DNA of 64,000 nucleotides from JARRKU01 sp050288425. Its GTDB lineage: Bacteria > Desulfobacterota > Desulfobacteria > Desulfobacterales > Desulfosarcinaceae. The notes beneath the pieces were generated by a model that saw only the letters and a program-made list of their open reading frames with translations, had not been told where the DNA came from and did not search any database. Position numbers and translations under genes: made by a program. Shown here one piece after another: positions 59,744-64,000 of this stretch. Where the stretch lies: the NCBI GenBank assembly GCA_050288425.1, contig JBNKDU010000032.1:9539-73538 (forward strand), given 5' to 3'. The stretch's first letter is position 1; each line of letters begins with the position of its first letter.

Positions 59744-62473
59744 ATGAAGATACCCGAAACCCTCAATATCGATTTTCTGGATGCCCAGTATCGACGTTAC
59801 CTGGATGATCCTCTATCGGTAAGCCGCGAGTGGCAGATTTTTTTCAACGGGTTCGACATCGGCCGGCAACAAGCGCCGGAGACGGTCGATCGGGGCGGTG
59901 GCGCCGCCGGGGCCCGGGTGGCGGAGTTGATCCACCGCTACCGCGAACTGGGCCATTTGCTGGCCTGCATGGATCCGCTGAGCGCCTGCCCCACGTCGCA
60001 TCCCCTGCTCGATCTGACGGCCTTCGGCCTGAGCAACGCCGACCTGGGCACCACTTTCGACACGCCCCAGTTCACGTTCATCCAACAGGCGCCGCTCAAG
60101 GATATCCTGCAGGTTCTCAAACAGACCTATTGCCGCTCTGTGGGCGTGGAGTATATGCACCTGCAGGACCCGGACGAAAGACGCTGGCTCCAGGAGCGCA
60201 TGGAGACCGTGCGCAACAAACCCGCCCTGACACCCGACGACCGGCGGCACATTCTGAAAAAGTTGACCCATACGGCCGTGCTGGAACGATTTCTCAACAA
60301 GAAATACCAGGCGGTGACCCGGTTCTCCCTGGAGGGGGGCGACGCCCTGATTCCCATGCTGGACGACATGCTGCGTTATCTCTCCCGGCTGGGAACACGC
60401 GAGGTGATTCTGGGAATGGCTCACCGCGGGCGGCTCAATGTGCAGGCCAACATCCTGAACAAACCCGCGGAAGAGTTGTTCGCCGAATTCGAGACCTGTT
60501 ACGATGCCGGCCATTTAACCGGCGACGGTGACGTGAAGTACCATAACGGCTATCTCGCCGATATCCAACTGCCAGACGGAGAGACCGTCCGGGCCATGCT
60601 GGTCAACAATCCCAGCCACCTGGAAGCCGTCGATCCCGTGGTGGAGGGCATCGTGCGCGCCCGGCAGCAAATCCGCGGCGACCGCGAGCGCAGGCAGGTG
60701 GTCCCCCTGCTGCTGCATGGCGATGCCGCCTTCGCCGGCCAGGGTATCGTGGCCGAAACCTTGAACATGAGCCAGCTCGAGGGCTATACCACCGGCGGCA
60801 CCATCCATGTGGTGATCAACAACCAGATCGGATATACGACCCTGCCCGACGATGCCCGCTCCACCCGCTATTCCACAGACGTGGCCAAGATGCTCATGGT
60901 GCCCATATTCCATGTCCACGGCGAAGATCCCGAATCCCTGGTGCATGTGGCCCGCCTGGCCGCCGAATACCGCCATGCCTTCCACAAGGATGTGGTCATC
61001 GACCTGATCTGCTACCGGCGCTACGGCCACAACGAAGGCGACGAACCCTATTTTACCCAGCCGCAGATGTACGACCGCATCAGGAAGCGGCCTTCCCCCC
61101 ATCGGCTTTACGGCGAACGGCTTCAGGACGCCGGTGTCATCGATGCGGGGTGGATCGAAGAGTTGGAAACCGAGGCTAACCGCCGGCTGGAGGCGGCCTA
61201 CGATGAAATCCACGGCAGTGCCTGCCCCTTTCCCCAGCCCCGCTTTTTCGAGGAGATGAAGGGGTACAGCGGACGGTACAGCCATGAGGCGGTGGACACC
61301 ACCGTGGATGCCGGCAAGTTGCAGGCCCTGGCCGCGAAACTGAACCGGCTGCCCGCTGATTTTACCCCCCATAACAAGATCAAAATGCTCCTGCGGCGCC
61401 GTTTGCAGAGCGTCGAGAACGGCGATGGTATCGACTGGGCCAATGCCGAAACCCTGGCCTTCGCCTCCCTGGTGGACGAAGGGTTCCCCATCCGGCTGAG
61501 CGGCCAGGACAGCGGCCGGGGCACCTTCAGCCAGCGCCACGGCGTCCTGTTCGACCGCAAGAACGGCAAACCCTTGATTCCGCTCAACCGCCTCGGCGAC
61601 CATCAGGCGCCCTTCGAAGTCTACAACAGCCTCCTGGCCGAGGCCGGGGTTCTCGGTTTCGAATACGGCTATGCCATGTCCCGGAACAGGGGACTCACCC
61701 TGTGGGAAGCCCAGTTCGGCGATTTCGTCAACAACGCCCAGGGCATCATCGACCTTTTCATCGTCAGCGGCGAAACCAAATGGCAGTGCCTCAACGGCCT
61801 GGTGCTGCTGCTGCCCCACGGCTGGGAAGGATTGGGCCCGGAACACTCCAGCGCCAGGCTGGAGCGGTTCCTGCAATTGTGCGCCGATGACAACATTCAG
61901 GTCTGCAATCCGACCACGCCGGCCCAATACTTCCATCTGCTGCGGCGGCAGGTCAAAGCCCACTACCGGAAACCATTGGTGATCCTGACCCCCAAGAGCC
62001 TGTTGCGCAATCCCCAGGCAGTTTCGACCCGGGAGGATCTGGCGGCCGGCGCCTTTTCTCCGGTGCTGGACGACCCCACGGGTTCCACCGACGCCACCAA
62101 GGTTCTGCTGTGCAGCGGCAAAATCTACTACCAACTGCTCCAGCGTTGTCGGGAACTGCAATGTCGCGATATCGCCATTGTACGCCTGGAGCAGTTCTAC
62201 CCCTGGCCCCTGCCCGCGATGCAGGCCCTAGTCGACAAATATACCCGGGCCACCGACTGGACATGGGTCCAGGAGGAGCCGGCCAACATGGGGGCGTGGA
62301 GCTTCGTGCGGCCGCTTCTGGAAGCGCTGACCGGCCGGCCGTTGGCCTATGTCGGCCGGCCCCCGGCCGCTTCGCCGGACACCGGATTCCCCAATGTCTA
62401 TAAACAGAAACAGATGGCCATCTCCGATCAGGCCATCGGGCCTTTATCCGACGGCAAAGGCATGGCGGGTTAA
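59744..62473 (+). CDS. sucA: 2-oxoglutarate dehydrogenase E1 component
   Basis: 909 residues, the usual SucA length. The N-terminal recruitment segment (LDAQYRRYLDDPLSVSREWQ), the thiamine diphosphate region (AHRGRLN, then GDAAFAGQGIVAETLNMSQL and GHNEGDEPYFTQP), and the C-terminal transketolase-like part (ISGQDSGRGTFSQRH-type loop, here RLSGQDSGRGTFSQRHGVLF, and HGWEGLGPEHSSARLER) are all present. It decarboxylates 2-oxoglutarate and passes succinyl groups to the E2 lipoyl arm. ATG 59744 has AAAGGGGGG upstream. It is first of the operon with sucB 66 bp downstream. Confidence 0.95.
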   Translation: MKIPETLNIDFLDAQYRRYLDDPLSVSREWQIFFNGFDIGRQQAPETVDRGGGAAGARVAELIHRYRELGHLLACMDPLSACPTSHPLLDLTAFGLSNADLGTTFDTPQFTFIQQAPLKDILQVLKQTYCRSVGVEYMHLQDPDERRWLQERMETVRNKPALTPDDRRHILKKLTHTAVLERFLNKKYQAVTRFSLEGGDALIPMLDDMLRYLSRLGTREVILGMAHRGRLNVQANILNKPAEELFAEFETCYDAGHLTGDGDVKYHNGYLADIQLPDGETVRAMLVNNPSHLEAVDPVVEGIVRARQQIRGDRERRQVVPLLLHGDAAFAGQGIVAETLNMSQLEGYTTGGTIHVVINNQIGYTTLPDDARSTRYSTDVAKMLMVPIFHVHGEDPESLVHVARLAAEYRHAFHKDVVIDLICYRRYGHNEGDEPYFTQPQMYDRIRKRPSPHRLYGERLQDAGVIDAGWIEELETEANRRLEAAYDEIHGSACPFPQPRFFEEMKGYSGRYSHEAVDTTVDAGKLQALAAKLNRLPADFTPHNKIKMLLRRRLQSVENGDGIDWANAETLAFASLVDEGFPIRLSGQDSGRGTFSQRHGVLFDRKNGKPLIPLNRLGDHQAPFEVYNSLLAEAGVLGFEYGYAMSRNRGLTLWEAQFGDFVNNAQGIIDLFIVSGETKWQCLNGLVLLLPHGWEGLGPEHSSARLERFLQLCADDNIQVCNPTTPAQYFHLLRRQVKAHYRKPLVILTPKSLLRNPQAVSTREDLAAGAFSPVLDDPTGSTDATKVLLCSGKIYYQLLQRCRELQCRDIAIVRLEQFYPWPLPAMQALVDKYTRATDWTWVQEEPANMGAWSFVRPLLEALTGRPLAYVGRPPAASPDTGFPNVYKQKQMAISDQAIGPLSDGKGMAG

Positions 62474-62539
62474 GAAAAGGTTCCCCCCGCGCAGGGCACA
62501 CCCGAGCATTGAACTCCTCAAACTACAGGAGCGGAAATT

Positions 62540-63811
62540 ATGGCAGTGGACATCGTCATCCCCCATGTGGGGGAATCGGTTCAGGAAGCCATGCTGGCGG
62601 AGTGGTTCAAACAGGACGGCGACCTCGTCGACGAGGACGAAGCGCTGCTGGTGATCGAGACCGACAAGGTGACCCTGGAGGTCGTGGCCGAGGTGGCCGG
62701 CCGGCTCGAGATCACCGTGCAGGCTGGCGAAACCGTGGCCGTGGGCGCCGTGGTGGGACACATCGATCTCCAGTCGGCCGAATCAACCCAAGCGCCCGCG
62801 CAACGGAAGGAGGAGGTGGAAAAGGAGCCGCCTTCCGTAGCCCTGGCGGAAAAAGAGGTGGTTTCCGGTCCGGCGCCGGCAGCCGAACCGGCGGTCGCGG
62901 CGAAACCCGGGCCCGCCCGGGAAGCAGACATCCCCCTGTCGCCCTCCGTGCGCCGGATCATCGGCGAGAAGAACCTGGATGTCTCCAAAATCATGGGGAC
63001 CGGCCCGGGCGGACGCGTCACCAAGGGCGACGTGCTGCTCTACCTGGAGCAGGCGCCGGCCGGCATGCCCGAAGCCTGCGATCCACCGGCCGAACTGGCC
63101 GAAGAGAAGACACCGGCGGAAGTGCGCAAGCCCATGACGCCCATCCGCAAACGCATCGCCGCCCGCCTGGTGGCCGCCAAGCAGAACAGCGCCATGCTGA
63201 CCACCTTCAACGATATCGACATGGGACAGGTGATGGCCGAGCGCGCCAGGTACAAGGAACGGTTCAAGGAGAAACACGACGTTTCCCTGGGGTTCATGTC
63301 CTTCTTCGTCAAGGCCTGCGTGGCGGCCCTCAAGGAGATTCCCGAAATCAACGCCTTCGTGGAGGACGACGAGATCGTATACCACAACTACCAGCACATC
63401 GGAGTGGCCATCGGTTCGGGCCGCGGGCTGGTGGTCCCGGTCATTCGCCATGCCGAATCCCTGGGTTTCGCCGACATCGAAAAGACCATCCTCGGCTATG
63501 TGCAGAAGATCAAGGACAACCGCCTGGAACTGGCCGATCTGGAGGGCGGCACCTTCACGATTTCCAACGGCGGCGTCTATGGATCGCTGCTTTCCACCCC
63601 GATCCTCAATCTGCCGCAGAGCGGGATCCTGGGCATGCACCGCATCGAGAAACGGCCAGTGGTCGTGGACGACGAGATCGTCGTGCGGCCCATGATGTAC
63701 GTGGCCCTCTCCTATGACCACCGCATCGTGGACGGCCGCGAAGCCGTCACCTTCCTCAAGCGGGTCAAAGAGTTGATCGAAAACCCCGAACGGCTTCTGC
63801 TGGAGGTATAA
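62540..63811 (+). CDS. sucB: Dihydrolipoamide succinyltransferase, 2-oxoglutarate dehydrogenase E2
   Basis: 423 residues. One lipoyl domain (about 1-77; lipoylated Lys in IETDKVTLEV), an Ala/Pro/Glu linker, an E3/E1-binding peripheral domain (about 130-165, PLSPSVRRIIGEKNLD), and the catalytic core (about 195-423) with the active-site HRIVDGREAV near the end. A single lipoyl domain and this core fit SucB rather than the acetyltransferase AceF. Start ATG follows ACAGGAGCGG. The lpd start lies 1 nt after its stop. Confidence 0.95.
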   Translation: MAVDIVIPHVGESVQEAMLAEWFKQDGDLVDEDEALLVIETDKVTLEVVAEVAGRLEITVQAGETVAVGAVVGHIDLQSAESTQAPAQRKEEVEKEPPSVALAEKEVVSGPAPAAEPAVAAKPGPAREADIPLSPSVRRIIGEKNLDVSKIMGTGPGGRVTKGDVLLYLEQAPAGMPEACDPPAELAEEKTPAEVRKPMTPIRKRIAARLVAAKQNSAMLTTFNDIDMGQVMAERARYKERFKEKHDVSLGFMSFFVKACVAALKEIPEINAFVEDDEIVYHNYQHIGVAIGSGRGLVVPVIRHAESLGFADIEKTILGYVQKIKDNRLELADLEGGTFTISNGGVYGSLLSTPILNLPQSGILGMHRIEKRPVVVDDEIVVRPMMYVALSYDHRIVDGREAVTFLKRVKELIENPERLLLEV

Positions 63812-63812
63812 A

Positions 63813-64000
63813 ATGGCCGACTACGATCTGATCATCATCGGTTCCGGACCGGGCGGCTACGTGGCCGCCGTGCGCGCCGCGCAGTTGGGCCTCAAGACCG
63901 TCTGCGTCGAAAAGGAGGCCCGTCTGGGAGGCGTCTGCCTGAACGTCGGCTGCATTCCCTCCAAGGCCTTGCTGGACTCCAGCGAATACTTCCACCTGGC
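63813..64000 (+). CDS. lpd: Dihydrolipoamide dehydrogenase E3, N-terminal part (truncated by window edge)
   Basis: The first 62 codons are present: MADYDLIIIGSGPGGYVAAV is the FAD-binding GxGxxG dinucleotide fold, and GGVCLNVGCIPSKALL contains the redox-active disulfide CxxxxC. It reoxidises the lipoyl arm of SucB with NAD+. GGAGG lies about 8 nt before the ATG, within the end of sucB, so the two are translationally coupled. The rest of the gene lies outside the window. Confidence 0.95.
   Translation, partial: MADYDLIIIGSGPGGYVAAVRAAQLGLKTVCVEKEARLGGVCLNVGCIPSKALLDSSEYFHL

Noticed and set aside
1..64000. tRNA, rRNA, known riboswitches, integrases and transposase genes
   Set aside because: None was recognised in any intergenic region; a covariance-model scan (tRNAscan, Rfam) would be decisive for the short RNA classes.

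Overview
The window is about 60% G+C chromosome from a Gram-negative bacterium, most likely a member of the Desulfobacterota (the former Deltaproteobacteria, e.g. a Desulfosarcina/Desulfatitalea-like lineage). The assignment is an inference from gene content: LptF/LptG, TolC-type outer-membrane proteins, a DUF362 ferredoxin-type protein, a PEP-CTERM protein, a GldA/F/G-like ABC system with DUF4340, MoxR/VWA pairs and two dense metal-efflux loci. There is no rRNA, tRNA, prophage, plasmid gene or transposase gene. Most of the window is ordinary core or envelope biology, dotted with an unusual repeat family.

Layout. 1-5.4 kb: a truncated sensor protein, a secreted VWA/cytosolic FHA protein, and a convergent murein pair (MepK-like endopeptidase, LdtD-like L,D-transpeptidase). 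5.6-11.5 kb: a ferritin-like protein, then a minus-strand operon that joins polyprenyl-phospho-arabinose synthesis (UbiA-type phosphoribosyltransferase, DprE1-like oxidase, DprE2-like reductase) to the LPS exporters LptF and LptG. 11.7-17.2 kb: an AI-2E-type permease, a cupin, an RlmL-like RNA methyltransferase, a DUF362 protein, HMG-CoA lyase and SSB. 17.4-30.4 kb: a zinc-ribbon membrane protein, then a copper/silver island: a Cus-like HME-RND operon facing a minus-strand set of P1B ATPase, cytochrome c and a PP2C phosphatase whose periplasmic sensor is rich in His and Met; then TatA. 30.4-34.4 kb: a CxxC protein and a MetE-core-like protein coupled to a MoxR ATPase and a VWA protein. 34.4-41.6 kb: a PEP-CTERM protein with a sigma54-like promoter and a second RND efflux operon. 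41.7-46.6 kb: adenine deaminase, an ArsR-controlled ZntA-type ATPase with a 42-bp palindromic operator, and an OmpA-like protein. 46.9-54 kb: an extended CoA-transferase and the Gld-like ABC operon. 54-59.5 kb: an LMW tyrosine phosphatase, an ExeA-like AAA protein, a degenerate NtrC-like regulator, a radical SAM protein and an HD protein. 59.7-64 kb: the sucA-sucB-lpd operon for 2-oxoglutarate dehydrogenase, cut by the window end.

The most unusual non-genic signal is a family of about 92-bp REPIN-like elements: two inverted 29-nt arms, about 90-100% identical between copies, enclosing a loop of 33-34 nt whose length is fixed but whose sequence differs in every copy. There are five recognisable copies plus one decayed copy. 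Two arm subtypes co-vary across the stem. The elements sit at or inside gene 3' ends, and three proteins end in residues and stop codons read from repeat DNA. A second, unrelated structured element of 259 bp with perfect 14-bp terminal inverted repeats splits the second RND operon. Promoters are listed only where two hexamers with sensible spacing can be read; all of them are predictions.
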